Part shown: positions 36,230-44,811 of the stretch, piece after piece
How positions within the stretch are numbered: the first letter of the stretch is position 1
Layout: every line of letters begins with the position of its first letter
NCBI RefSeq assembly: GCF_000264055.1
Contig: NZ_AJXL01000013.1
Location: 1 to 52,296, forward strand
Reading direction: 5' to 3'
Source of the DNA: Flavobacterium sp. ACAM 123
GTDB lineage: Bacteria; Bacteroidota; Bacteroidia; Flavobacteriales; Flavobacteriaceae
DNA: 52,296 nt
Program-made: the position numbers and the translations under genes
Notes under the pieces: generated by a model
What the model saw: only the letters and a program-made list of their open reading frames with translations
Told to the model about the DNA's origin: nothing
The model's database searches: none

Positions 36230-38158
36230 TCATTTCATAAATCGTAAGATTGCCATTTCAGTTACCAGAAAGAGTAGTGCAAAGATAAGAAACCATTTCC
36301 AAATTTGATTGTCCAATCGGTTGGTTTGTAATGTGTCAAATACATTTGCAATAGAATCAATTATTTTGTAGCTAGAAAGCAAGTTTTGATTGACTGCGCT
36401 AAGATCACTTTCACTTCTGTCATAGTTAAAACTAATATTGTCCAAAGCTTCTTTTTGGTTGTAGATTCCATAATTTCCTGCTTCTTCTGGATAATCATTA
36501 AACGATAATTTTACTTTATCATTTATGATTCGTTGCATGGGTATAAAACTTTCAGATGAATTGTTAACGGTTAATATCGCATCTTTCGATAGCGTAACAT
36601 CAACTAAATAGGAATTTGTATCTCCAATAGTAAATGCATTTATACCTTTTGGCTGGTTGTTCATTGCCATTTTATAGAAAGTAGGAACGATGAGCGGAGA
36701 CTGCTGAAAATTTGAATTTCTAGTATTTATAGGTGCCGAAAACACATAAACGGTAGAAAGTGCATTTGGTAATGCGGTTAAGAATGTACTTTGATCGTCA
36801 TTATAAAGTGCTGCTGGATTTGTATTTGATATTGTAAAGGAACCGTTTGTTTTCGGATATTGGAAATTAGTAATTCGGTTTTCAAAAACAGCTTTAAACA
36901 GCGGATGACTGAAATTGATTTTAGTGATTAGTTTTTCTATGGGTTCGAAAGATTTAAACTGGATGACTCCAAAATTACTGAGAAACTGTTCCAAGTTTGC
37001 TGCTGTATCTTCTTCTGAAGGGATAACGACAAGACTACCGCCCTTTTCCACAAAAGATCTTAGAGTCGTTTGCAATGCTTGCGGAATAGCATCAAGTTCA
37101 TTTAATACGATTAGATCTTGGTTTTCAATACTATTGTAGTCTAATGAGCCAATGGGAGAGTTGATAAAATTGAATTCACTATCTGTGTAGACCCGACTTA
37201 GAAAATTGCTTTTTTCGGACGTGCCAATGCTAATGACATTCGTCTTTTTTATTTTGGAAATACTGCAATATAAAATATTGTCGTAGTTAAGACCATTATC
37301 AGTAATGGAAACATAACCGTGGAAGGGCTGTTTTGGAATAGTAAAATTGATGCTCTTTTTTTTGGTTTCAAAGTTAACTGCCGTTTTTGCGATCATTTTA
37401 TCCTGATTATAAATGGCTATTGATACCGGTCTGTAATCAGTGCCGTAATGCGATAAGTCAACTATTATTTCATAAAAATCATCAGATACTTCATTAATGT
37501 AAACGCTGTCGACAGCAGTATTGTTCTTTTGTTCTGCCGTGGGGATTATAAAATAGGGAACATCATTTTTGTCGCAGCTTTCAAGTTGTTTCGCATCGAG
37601 GCCTACGGCGTCTGTAATAATGACAATATCTTTTTTAAAAGAGGATTTATGTGTTTTTAGCCGAGCCATAATAGAACCTAAGTCAAATGGCGAAGCGCTA
37701 TATTTCAGGTTTTGAAGGACGCTGCGAATTGATTTAATATCGGTATTCCAAAAATTTTCAGAGTTCGTAAGCAACGAAAAATTAGTGTTTTCCGGAGTGT
37801 CTTCAAGTAGCTCCTGAACGGCTCGCTTCATTAGCTCTCCTTTTTTTCCTTTAGCCTGCATACTAAATGAATTATCTAAAATGATATACATTTCATTTGT
37901 GGTATTTTCTTTGTCTTTTGCTGCAAAATAAGGTTGGGCAAAAGCGATAACAATACAAGAGAGTAATAATAATCGACAGCTAAGAAGCAACCACCTTTTT
38001 ATTTTAGAGCTTCTTCTGGTCTGCACAGAAAGTGCTGAGAGGAATTGAACGTTAGTGAAATATTCTTTTTTAAAACGGCGAAATTGAAATAAATGAACCA
38101 AAATTGGTACTATCAACAGGAAGAGAAAGTATAAAATTTCGGGATGTTTAAATTGCAT
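36230..38158 (-). CDS. BatA/VWA-domain membrane protein
   Basis: The 642-residue protein begins with the BatA N-terminal domain of two membrane helices (LYFLFLLIVPILVHLFQF and WLLLSCRLLLLSCIVIAF), followed by a von Willebrand A domain with the MIDAS motif LDNSFS, a long periplasmic part, a glutamine-amidotransferase-like region (GGSLVVIPSEED), and a last membrane helix (WKWFLIFALLFLVTEMAIL). BatA-type proteins are linked to aerotolerance and MoxR/BatABCD complexes, but no MoxR or other Bat gene is nearby. Its promoter overlaps that of the divergent lactonase gene. Confidence 0.85.
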   Translation of the reverse strand: MQFKHPEILYFLFLLIVPILVHLFQFRRFKKEYFTNVQFLSALSVQTRRSSKIKRWLLLSCRLLLLSCIVIAFAQPYFAAKDKENTTNEMYIILDNSFSMQAKGKKGELMKRAVQELLEDTPENTNFSLLTNSENFWNTDIKSIRSVLQNLKYSASPFDLGSIMARLKTHKSSFKKDIVIITDAVGLDAKQLESCDKNDVPYFIIPTAEQKNNTAVDSVYINEVSDDFYEIIVDLSHYGTDYRPVSIAIYNQDKMIAKTAVNFETKKKSINFTIPKQPFHGYVSITDNGLNYDNILYCSISKIKKTNVISIGTSEKSNFLSRVYTDSEFNFINSPIGSLDYNSIENQDLIVLNELDAIPQALQTTLRSFVEKGGSLVVIPSEEDTAANLEQFLSNFGVIQFKSFEPIEKLITKINFSHPLFKAVFENRITNFQYPKTNGSFTISNTNPAALYNDDQSTFLTALPNALSTVYVFSAPINTRNSNFQQSPLIVPTFYKMAMNNQPKGINAFTIGDTNSYLVDVTLSKDAILTVNNSSESFIPMQRIINDKVKLSFNDYPEEAGNYGIYNQKEALDNISFNYDRSESDLSAVNQNLLSSYKIIDSIANVFDTLQTNRLDNQIWKWFLIFALLFLVTEMAILRFMK

Positions 38159-38208
38159 TCTTACGTTGAGTTTACTACAGTGGATTATATTCGAACTGAA
38201 GTTATAAT

Positions 38209-38237
38209 CAAAAATACGAATTTGTTGACATTTGCAA
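38209..38237 (-). promoter_or_regulatory. promoter of the BatA-like gene
   Basis: On the minus strand, TTG (38237-38235), an 18-base spacer, and TATTTTTG (38216-38209). It shares its -33 region with the plus-strand promoter at 38231-38261. Confidence 0.6.
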
Positions 38238-38261
38238 GACGCTATTGTTTAAATATTTTTG
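38231..38261 (+). promoter_or_regulatory. promoter of the lactonase gene
   Basis: TTTG at 38231-38234, a 19-base spacer, and TATTTTTG at 38254-38261 match the flavobacterial consensus exactly. The leader to the ATG is about 110 bases. Confidence 0.65.
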
Positions 38262-38378
38262 TAAAGGCTCTCATTTATTTATAACAAATAAAATTTTAAT
38301 TGGTTTTATATTTTTCAACTGGTTTAAAACAGATTTCGATATATTATGTAATTTAGCTTTCAATTATAATTTAAGAAA

Positions 38379-39494
38379 ATGAAAAAGCAATTTGTCTCCC
38401 TTCTGTTCCTTTTAATTTGCAGTAGTATTCAAGCTCAAAATAATAAATTTAATTTGCTTATCGGGACATATACAAAGGGGTGCGATAGCAAAGGAATTTA
38501 TATGTATGAGTTTGATTCTGATACGGGTGATTTTAATTTTAAAAATGCTTCCGAAAACACTGTAAATCCAAGTTATTTGACGGTTTCTACTGATAATAGC
38601 TTTGTTTATTCCGTAAACGAAAACGGTAATGAAAGTAAAGTAAGCGCTTTTAGTTATACTCCTTCCAATGGTAAATTAGATTTTATAAATTCCCAGAACT
38701 CGATGGGGGCAGATCCCTGTTATATTATTAATGATGAAAAGAATGTGATTGTCGCTAATTATTCTGGCGGAAATATCGCTGTCTTCGGAAAAAACAGTGA
38801 TGGAAGCATTGGAGAAGCTAAACAGGTGGTTCAGCATTATGGAAAAGGAAGTAATGTTAAAAGACAAGAAGGTCCGCACGTTCATATGGTTCATTTTTCT
38901 CCAGACAGAAAGTTTGTTTTGTCTAATGATTTAGGGAATGACAAGGTGTATTCTTATGAATACAATCCAAATTCGAATAGGACCGCATTAAAATTAAAAG
39001 ACAGTTTTGCTGTTGCGGCAGGAAGTGGTCCAAGGCATTTGGCGTTCAGTAAAAATGGAAAGTATATTTATTTATTACAGGAACTTACTGGAGGTTTGAC
39101 GATTTTTTGTTATTCGAAAGGGAAATTGAAAAAAGTGGATCAAACGACTATTTTAGAGAAAGACTTTCAAGGAACTTTTACTGGAGCCGACATCCATATT
39201 TCGCCTGACGGAAAATTTCTATATGCCTCAAACCGTGGGGAAGCGAATACAATTTCAACCTTTAAAATTCTAAAAAATGGAAAATTAGAATCGCAAGGAC
39301 AAACAAGTTCGTTGGGTAAAGGACCACGAAATTTTGCAATTGATCCAACTGGTAATTTTCTTTTGGTGGCACATCAATATACGAATGATATTGTGATATT
39401 TAAAAGGAATAAATCTACTGGTGCGCTAACATACTCCGGAAAAAGAATAGCGCTGTGTGCTCCGGTATGTTTGGTTTTCACTAAAAACAAGTAG
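38379..39494 (+). CDS. secreted lactonase-family beta-propeller protein (6-phosphogluconolactonase-like)
   Basis: The 371-residue protein has a signal peptide (FVSLLFLLICSSIQAQ) and then a seven-bladed propeller of the YbhE/Pgl lactonase family. Typical motifs are LLIGTYTKGCDSKGIYMYEF, GPHVHMVHFSPDRKFV, GPRHLAFSKNGKYIY and ISPDGKFLYASNRG, the last two close to the catalytic histidine/arginine region. Cytoplasmic Pgl hydrolyses 6-phosphogluconolactone; the signal peptide here suggests another sugar lactone in the periplasm. It is a single-gene unit with its own promoter and a strong terminator. Confidence 0.88.
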   Translation: MKKQFVSLLFLLICSSIQAQNNKFNLLIGTYTKGCDSKGIYMYEFDSDTGDFNFKNASENTVNPSYLTVSTDNSFVYSVNENGNESKVSAFSYTPSNGKLDFINSQNSMGADPCYIINDEKNVIVANYSGGNIAVFGKNSDGSIGEAKQVVQHYGKGSNVKRQEGPHVHMVHFSPDRKFVLSNDLGNDKVYSYEYNPNSNRTALKLKDSFAVAAGSGPRHLAFSKNGKYIYLLQELTGGLTIFCYSKGKLKKVDQTTILEKDFQGTFTGADIHISPDGKFLYASNRGEANTISTFKILKNGKLESQGQTSSLGKGPRNFAIDPTGNFLLVAHQYTNDIVIFKRNKSTGALTYSGKRIALCAPVCLVFTKNK

Positions 39495-39557
39495 AATTCA
39501 TTTTTCATTATTGATACCGATGTAATATGAAAATTATGTTTACTTTTTTTATTGAAT

Positions 39558-39602
39558 AAAAAAAGCTAGAGATGAAAATAGATTTTCATCTCTAGCTTTT
39601 TT
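39558..39602. terminator. strong bidirectional terminator
   Basis: AAAAAGCTAGAGATGAAAA and its reverse complement form a perfect stem of about 20 bp with a 4-base loop, between the lactonase gene and the converging helicase gene. Confidence 0.92.
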
Positions 39603-39632
39603 GTTTTTTAGACTTATGGACTTTCAATAGTC

Positions 39633-40985
39633 TTATTTATTTTTGTCTTTTCTTTTCTTGTCTCTTGTTTTTAACATATTACGATTGACAGATCCATGGG
39701 TTTTTTTCTTGGTGACACCAGGACCTCCTAAATTGACTTTCTTATTCTTTTTACTTTTTTCTTGAAAGGCACCATCACCATCAAGATTCTTCTTTTTCAT
39801 TAGGAACTTAACTACTTGTCGCTCTTTTTCTGGTTCGATTAACTTGGACGAAACTTCTACTTCAGTCGGGAATAGCTCAATTGCTAGCTCCATATTCATT
39901 AAAGCTTCAATCTCTGCTTTTGCCTCTTCCTCTCGTGGAGCAATGAAACTAATTGCTGTTCCCGTTTTATCAGCACGTCCCGTTCTACCGATACGGTGCA
40001 TGTATAACTCTGGCATCGCCGGCATTTCAAAGTTAATGACATGGGTAATATTAGAAATGTCTAAACCCCTTGCCATAATATCTGTAGTAATAAGTCCTCG
40101 CAGATTCCCTTCCTGGAAGGAAGCCATCGTACTCAAACGGTAATTTTGTGATTTGTTAGAGTGAATTACTCCAAATTGATCTTCAAAATCTTCTTCAATG
40201 CGACCGTGAAGCATATCTGATATTTTCTTGTTATTTACGAAAATTAAAACACGACTCATGTCTTCGTTTTCTTGTAGTAAGTGTTTTAGTAGATTTACTT
40301 TGGTATTAAAATTAACTGCATTGTAAGCGACTTGTTTAATGTTTTCCAATGGTGTTCCAGAAGCCGAAAGAGTAACCTCTTGCGGATAATCAAAATAGTC
40401 ATTTAAAATAGCATCTACTTCATCCGTCATAGTCGCAGAAAACAAGATGTTTTGACGTTTTTTAGGCATCATTGCCAAAATAGCAGTCAACTGCGTACGA
40501 AACCCTAAATTCAACATTTCGTCAAACTCATCGATAACTAGTTTTTGCATTTCTTCAAAACGAATCACATTGTCTAAGGTTAAATCCATGATTCTTCCTG
40601 GTGTTCCTACTAGTATGTCGCAACCTTGATAAATAGTTGTTTTTTGGGTATTGATGTTCACACCACCAAAAATACCTACCGTACGAACCGACATGTATTT
40701 GGTTAATTTTTCCACTTCCTCTACCACTTGAACTACAAGTTCACGGGTAGGGACAAGGATTACTATTTTCGGAGTATGTCCTGGGATAAATTTGTATAAT
40801 TTTAATAAAGGTAATAAATAGGCAAATGTTTTACCAGTTCCTGTTTGTGCAATTCCCATCATATCACGACCAGACATTATAACAGAAAAAGTTTTTTCCT
40901 GAATAGGCGTAGGGGTAGTAAAACCTAAATCGTCTATTGCTTTTTGGACTGATTTTGGAAGATTAAATTGCTCGAAAGTGGTCAT
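39633..40985 (-). CDS. DEAD-box ATP-dependent RNA helicase
   Basis: The 450-residue protein has the full set of helicase motifs: Q motif (FNLPKSVQKAIDDLGF...PTPIQ), Walker A AQTGTGKT, motif Ia PTRELVVQV, motif II as DEFD rather than DEAD, motif III SAT, and motif VI HRIGRTGRADK. The tail is lysine-rich and probably binds RNA. It belongs to the RhlE/DbpA-like bacterial group that remodels rRNA or mRNA, important in the cold. It has its own -7 box 17 bases upstream of the ATG. Confidence 0.93.
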   Translation of the reverse strand: MTTFEQFNLPKSVQKAIDDLGFTTPTPIQEKTFSVIMSGRDMMGIAQTGTGKTFAYLLPLLKLYKFIPGHTPKIVILVPTRELVVQVVEEVEKLTKYMSVRTVGIFGGVNINTQKTTIYQGCDILVGTPGRIMDLTLDNVIRFEEMQKLVIDEFDEMLNLGFRTQLTAILAMMPKKRQNILFSATMTDEVDAILNDYFDYPQEVTLSASGTPLENIKQVAYNAVNFNTKVNLLKHLLQENEDMSRVLIFVNNKKISDMLHGRIEEDFEDQFGVIHSNKSQNYRLSTMASFQEGNLRGLITTDIMARGLDISNITHVINFEMPAMPELYMHRIGRTGRADKTGTAISFIAPREEEAKAEIEALMNMELAIELFPTEVEVSSKLIEPEKERQVVKFLMKKKNLDGDGAFQEKSKKNKKVNLGGPGVTKKKTHGSVNRNMLKTRDKKRKDKNK

Positions 40986-41002
40986 AAAAGGTATATTTTT
41001 TG

Positions 41003-41010
41003 CAAATATA
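41003..41010 (-). promoter_or_regulatory. -7 promoter box of the helicase gene
   Basis: On the minus strand TATATTTG, matching TAnnTTTG, 17 bases before the ATG. No clear -33 partner. Confidence 0.5.
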
Positions 41011-41100
41011 CGGTTTTTGAAAGTAAAGATGCTAATTGCGGTCCAAACTCGTGCAATTGCAAATGAGTCTGACTAATTTTATTATAGACTATTGATCTTT

Positions 41101-42366
41101 CTATTTAAAGCGGATGTCCCAGGTTAAAGTGACGTTATAGATCCAAAAGTAATTGCCTTGATCAAAAGTGATTTCTTGATGGGTTACTCCAAATTGTGCT
41201 CCCCATGCATTTTTTTTATTAGTAGATGTAAAAAAGTAGCCCACAATTAATTTCTGAGATTTCAAATCAACAATTTCATTTGCATTTCCAGTGAAATTAA
41301 ATTGGTTTATCTCAGGAGAAAACCCTACTCCCAAAATTGCTCCAAAATAATTATCGGCGTCACTCCTGTATTTCCGATACGTAAAGGTTCCAGAAGAGCT
41401 GGTTCCATTTTCTCCCGGAGTAATATAGGGGCGAAAAGAGAGGTAACTGTTTCCGGTGTACCAGCCTATGGAGCCTGTATATATATTAGTGGTTGTGTCG
41501 TATTTTAGAGAACGGAATCCCAATGAGGCCTCCAGACTGTATGGTAATGATTTGTATAATTCTGCGCCATATCTTAAATCGGGAAAAAGAAAGGTATTGG
41601 CAAAACCAATATTTAAATAAGCATACATTCCTTTAGCTATTTTTGGATATAAATCAAATTCAATTTGCGTTCCATTTTCATTAAAGCGTCTGTTGAAATT
41701 AAACTTACTGATGATACTCCCGTACTTTGTTTGTCGGGTATAATTTAGCGTATAATATTGCATTGGGTCAAAAACTTCCGAATATATGTCTACGGCGGCA
41801 ATAAGACCAATAGTATTTTTCCGTAATGTTTGGTTTAAATTTGCTTTAAAGCCAAGTGCATTTTCGTCTTCAGGAGTTTTATCTAATATTGATTCAATAC
41901 TGTTTAAGGCTTCTAGTGGATTATTAGTACTTTTTTCGGCAGTTGCTTTTAAATAAATAAATTCCGGATCTTCTGGAAATATTTTTAATGCTTTTTTCGA
42001 CAATTCTAAAGCAACAAATGGAGATTCACTCCAGGATTCATTTTTTATAGCAGCAATCCAGTTAGATTTATTTTTAGGGTCTTTATCTAAAACGTAGGCA
42101 AACTCATTCCTTGCTTTTTTATAGTCTCCATCCCAAGCGTAGGTAGTGGCGAGGAAAGTCCGGATGTCATGATAGTCAGGATACTTTGTTAAAATATTGC
42201 GGAGTGTATCCTGCGCCTGTTTCCTTTGCTGATTAAAAGCAAGATTTCGGGCAGTTTCGAAAGAGGTGTCCGGATTACCATTATAGTTTTCCTGTTGTGC
42301 TTGGATATGTAATACAAAGCAAATAGAAAGTATAAAAGTCAGTTTGATTGTTATTTTTGAAATCAT
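41101..42366 (-). CDS. YaiO family TPR / outer-membrane beta-barrel protein
   Basis: The 421-residue protein has a signal peptide (LTFILSICFVLHIQAQ), a periplasmic TPR part (about residues 30-175, with TTYAWDGDYKKARNEFAYVL and ELSKKALKIFPEDPEF) and a C-terminal outer-membrane barrel of about 16 strands (from TIGLIAAVDIYSEVF to FWIYNVTLTWDIRFK). This TPR-plus-barrel plan is that of PgaA and BcsC, which conduct polysaccharide across the outer membrane. Its ATG overlaps the stop of the upstream TPR frame (ATGA), so it is translationally coupled to the sulfatase-TPR gene. It is the last gene of the operon. In E. coli the yaiO gene also lies near a GT2 gene (yaiP), which supports a polysaccharide role. 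Confidence 0.9.
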   Translation of the reverse strand: MISKITIKLTFILSICFVLHIQAQQENYNGNPDTSFETARNLAFNQQRKQAQDTLRNILTKYPDYHDIRTFLATTYAWDGDYKKARNEFAYVLDKDPKNKSNWIAAIKNESWSESPFVALELSKKALKIFPEDPEFIYLKATAEKSTNNPLEALNSIESILDKTPEDENALGFKANLNQTLRKNTIGLIAAVDIYSEVFDPMQYYTLNYTRQTKYGSIISKFNFNRRFNENGTQIEFDLYPKIAKGMYAYLNIGFANTFLFPDLRYGAELYKSLPYSLEASLGFRSLKYDTTTNIYTGSIGWYTGNSYLSFRPYITPGENGTSSSGTFTYRKYRSDADNYFGAILGVGFSPEINQFNFTGNANEIVDLKSQKLIVGYFFTSTNKKNAWGAQFGVTHQEITFDQGNYFWIYNVTLTWDIRFK

Positions 42367-42801
42367 TCTTTAAAGGTTTTTTTGATTTTAATGTATTCCG
42401 TATTTTTAGGATGTTTTTTTATAATACTGTCCATGATTTTTTCCGCTTGAGGAACTGCATTTGCTCGTTTGTATGCTTGCGCGAGTTTAACACTCAGTTC
42501 AGGTGGTGTGACTTCGTTTTTCAGGGCTACTTTTGCAATTGCAATTGCTTTGCTGTTTTGGTCAGACCACCAGTAAACATCCATTAAGGCTAAGTAGCTG
42601 TCCTCATAGTATGGTGTTCTTTTTATTACATTTAATAATTCAGCTTCTGCTTTTGGATAGTCGCCGTCCCATGCTAATGTTCGCGCTTTTAAAGTTCGTA
42701 CATCACTATAATTAGGAACTTCATTTAGAATATAATTGCATAAAAGTCTAGCTTTTTGACGCTCCTTATTAAAGGCAAAATCGCGGGCAAGAAAAAAGAA
42801 T
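42363..42801 (-). pseudogene. TPR tail of the sulfatase gene, cut off by a one-base frameshift
   Basis: Minus-strand reading in the frame of the stop at 42363 gives a continuous TPR sequence: LARDFAFNKERQKARLL, then YILNEVPNYSDVRTLKARTL, AWDGDYPKAEAELLNVI, MDVYWWSDQNSKAIAIAK and a tail KNTEYIKIKKTFKE. This is about 142 residues, similar to the N-terminal TPR of the YaiO protein next door. It joins the sulfatase frame (LTFDDIL) at a run of six T on the coding strand (42792-42797 as A on the plus strand). Removing one T would restore a single protein of 815 residues. Alone, the frame's first usable ATG is at 42584 (73 residues). The lesion may be an error, true decay or slippage; the tail frame itself has no further stops. 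Confidence 0.75.
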
Positions 42802-44811
42802 GTCGTCGAAGGTCAATCCTTTGGTCAGTTTTTTTATTGTGGCCATTTCTTGCTCAGAAAACTGAAAAGCAGGCTGGGTATAAATGTTCAAAGACTTAGG
42901 TATAATTTTATTCTTTTTAGTCAGGTAAGCATTTAATTTTTTTGCTTCTCTTAGAGAGTCGCTAATAGTTTTTAATACTGTTTCATCATTTATTTTTTTA
43001 ATGTCAAAATCAGCATTGATTTTAAACAGCTCTCCATCAGAATATAAGTAGTCTTTATAGATATAATCATTTATGCTCCCTTTGTTGCGCATTAGAGGGA
43101 TTTGGTGAATATTTCTAAATTGTTGTACAGTATCTAAGCCCTGACTCATCCAGGTTGTTTTTTCCATTTTGTTTAATTTATAATTATTAATCAAAAATGA
43201 AATTAAACTGGGAGCTACATCCCAATGCGAAGAAATTGATTTGAAGCTTTGGGCTTTTTTTAGCATCGGACTGTAGATGTATAAAGGCACATGAAAGCGA
43301 CATAATTTGTCTTTTTGATTTATAGGAATTAATCTATGATCTCCCGTAATTATAAATATGGTGTTTTTATACTCAGGTCTTTTGGCATAGGACTGCATAA
43401 AGTTTTTAATCGAATTATCAGTATATAAAAGACAGGCAAAAATATCTTTGAACGCTTTAATTTCTCCTCTATTTATACTTAAATTAGGATTGGCGTTTAC
43501 AATACTATCTACTTTCTTTAAATACAGATTCTTTGATGGAAAATCAAAAGGTTCATGATTTGTTAAAGTCATGATGATATCTAAACGAGGCTCTTCTTTA
43601 CCATTTAAGTTAGATAGGGTTTTTTTAAATATCTCTGCGTCTGGATATCCCCAAGAGAATCCGCCGGAATTTTCTTTTGTTTTGACATAGCCTGGGCCAA
43701 ATTTATTTACGTCAATTACATTGTCGATTCCGTTGTATTCTAAGAAATTAATCTTTCGGTCAAAACTGGAGTCATCTCCGCTATAGTACGAAGTAGTATA
43801 TTGGTTGGTCTTTAGAATACTAATCAAAGAAGTGTGTGATGGTAACGGATTAAGCTCTAAGAATCCTTTTTCGCCGTAAGGCAAAGAACCCAATAAGGAG
43901 GGAACAACGCCAAAGGTCCTTCCGGCTGTACTAATAAAGTTTTCCCAGTAAAGGGATTTGGTAATCATAGAATCTAAGAACGGTGTAAAGCCGTGATAGT
44001 CATTTTTTCCGATAAATTCACTCCCTAAACCTTCTACAATGATCATTACAATATTTGGTTTTTCTTCGTGAATTTCAAAAAAGGGACCTAGTACATCTGG
44101 GGTAGAATTAAAAGGCTGAACTAAGGGATATTCTTTTTTATAGAATAAATTTTCAGTGTTTGTTAAGCTCTTTTCATTTTGAACACGGATGATGTCACTG
44201 GTGAAAAAGTACATTTTATTTTGATAATTGGAGGCGGAAATATCAGGTATAAATAGCTTTAAACCACCTAAAAATAAAATAAGTAGAGCAGTGGTAATAT
44301 AGATTCCCTTTTCAGTGGTAAATTTGATTAAGATGCCATTGATCACTAAATAGATCATTGGAAAAAGAATAAAAGGCAAGAAATAGAGGTAAGATAGAGA
44401 CTCTGATGCTGTCACGGTAGTGTACATGTCATCCATGGAGTAGCCTAAGATGTCAGCACCTAAGTTGATTAGTGTAGTGAGGTTATACTTAACTAACGCA
44501 AATTGCGCAATTATAATTAAACAAAATAGTACTTTTATTAGTATTTCATTTATTGCTTTTTTGATAAATACAAAAGCTAAATATAAGGGCAAGAATAACA
44601 AACCAATCAGTAATCCTGTCCAAAAATCATTTAGTATTTTAAATAATACCGTAGTGGTAAGGTCTTGTATTTGAATTCCGCTTGCCGTTTTAGAGTAGAT
44701 TTCGAAAAGGGTAATTAGCCAAAAAGTAAATATTAAGGAGAGTGTTAGATAAATATATCTAAAGCCAGTTTTAAAAGAAAATTTATTCGCTTTTTTCTCT
44801 ATTTTCTCCAT
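42769..44811 (-). CDS. LtaS-like alkaline-phosphatase-superfamily phosphotransferase/sulfatase
   Basis: The 680-residue product (ending prematurely by frameshift) has five membrane helices in the first about 195 residues and then a periplasmic catalytic domain. Motifs fit the LTA synthase/OpgB/EptA-type branch: PNIVMIIVEGLGSEF with metal ligand E260, the probable nucleophile threonine T299 in STAGRTFGVV, and FIITGDHRLIP with the late aspartate/histidine pair. Such enzymes move phosphoglycerol or phosphoethanolamine to glycans, or cleave them. Within a polysaccharide operon it may decorate the polymer, as BcsG does for cellulose. Its start overlaps the end of the GT2 gene by 29 bases. The last residues SCPRFCL are out of frame; the intended continuation is a TPR tail. 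Confidence 0.88.
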   Translation of the reverse strand: MEKIEKKANKFSFKTGFRYIYLTLSLIFTFWLITLFEIYSKTASGIQIQDLTTTVLFKILNDFWTGLLIGLLFLPLYLAFVFIKKAINEILIKVLFCLIIIAQFALVKYNLTTLINLGADILGYSMDDMYTTVTASESLSYLYFLPFILFPMIYLVINGILIKFTTEKGIYITTALLILFLGGLKLFIPDISASNYQNKMYFFTSDIIRVQNEKSLTNTENLFYKKEYPLVQPFNSTPDVLGPFFEIHEEKPNIVMIIVEGLGSEFIGKNDYHGFTPFLDSMITKSLYWENFISTAGRTFGVVPSLLGSLPYGEKGFLELNPLPSHTSLISILKTNQYTTSYYSGDDSSFDRKINFLEYNGIDNVIDVNKFGPGYVKTKENSGGFSWGYPDAEIFKKTLSNLNGKEEPRLDIIMTLTNHEPFDFPSKNLYLKKVDSIVNANPNLSINRGEIKAFKDIFACLLYTDNSIKNFMQSYAKRPEYKNTIFIITGDHRLIPINQKDKLCRFHVPLYIYSPMLKKAQSFKSISSHWDVAPSLISFLINNYKLNKMEKTTWMSQGLDTVQQFRNIHQIPLMRNKGSINDYIYKDYLYSDGELFKINADFDIKKINDETVLKTISDSLREAKKLNAYLTKKNKIIPKSLNIYTQPAFQFSEQEMATIKKLTKGLTFDDILFSCPRFCL

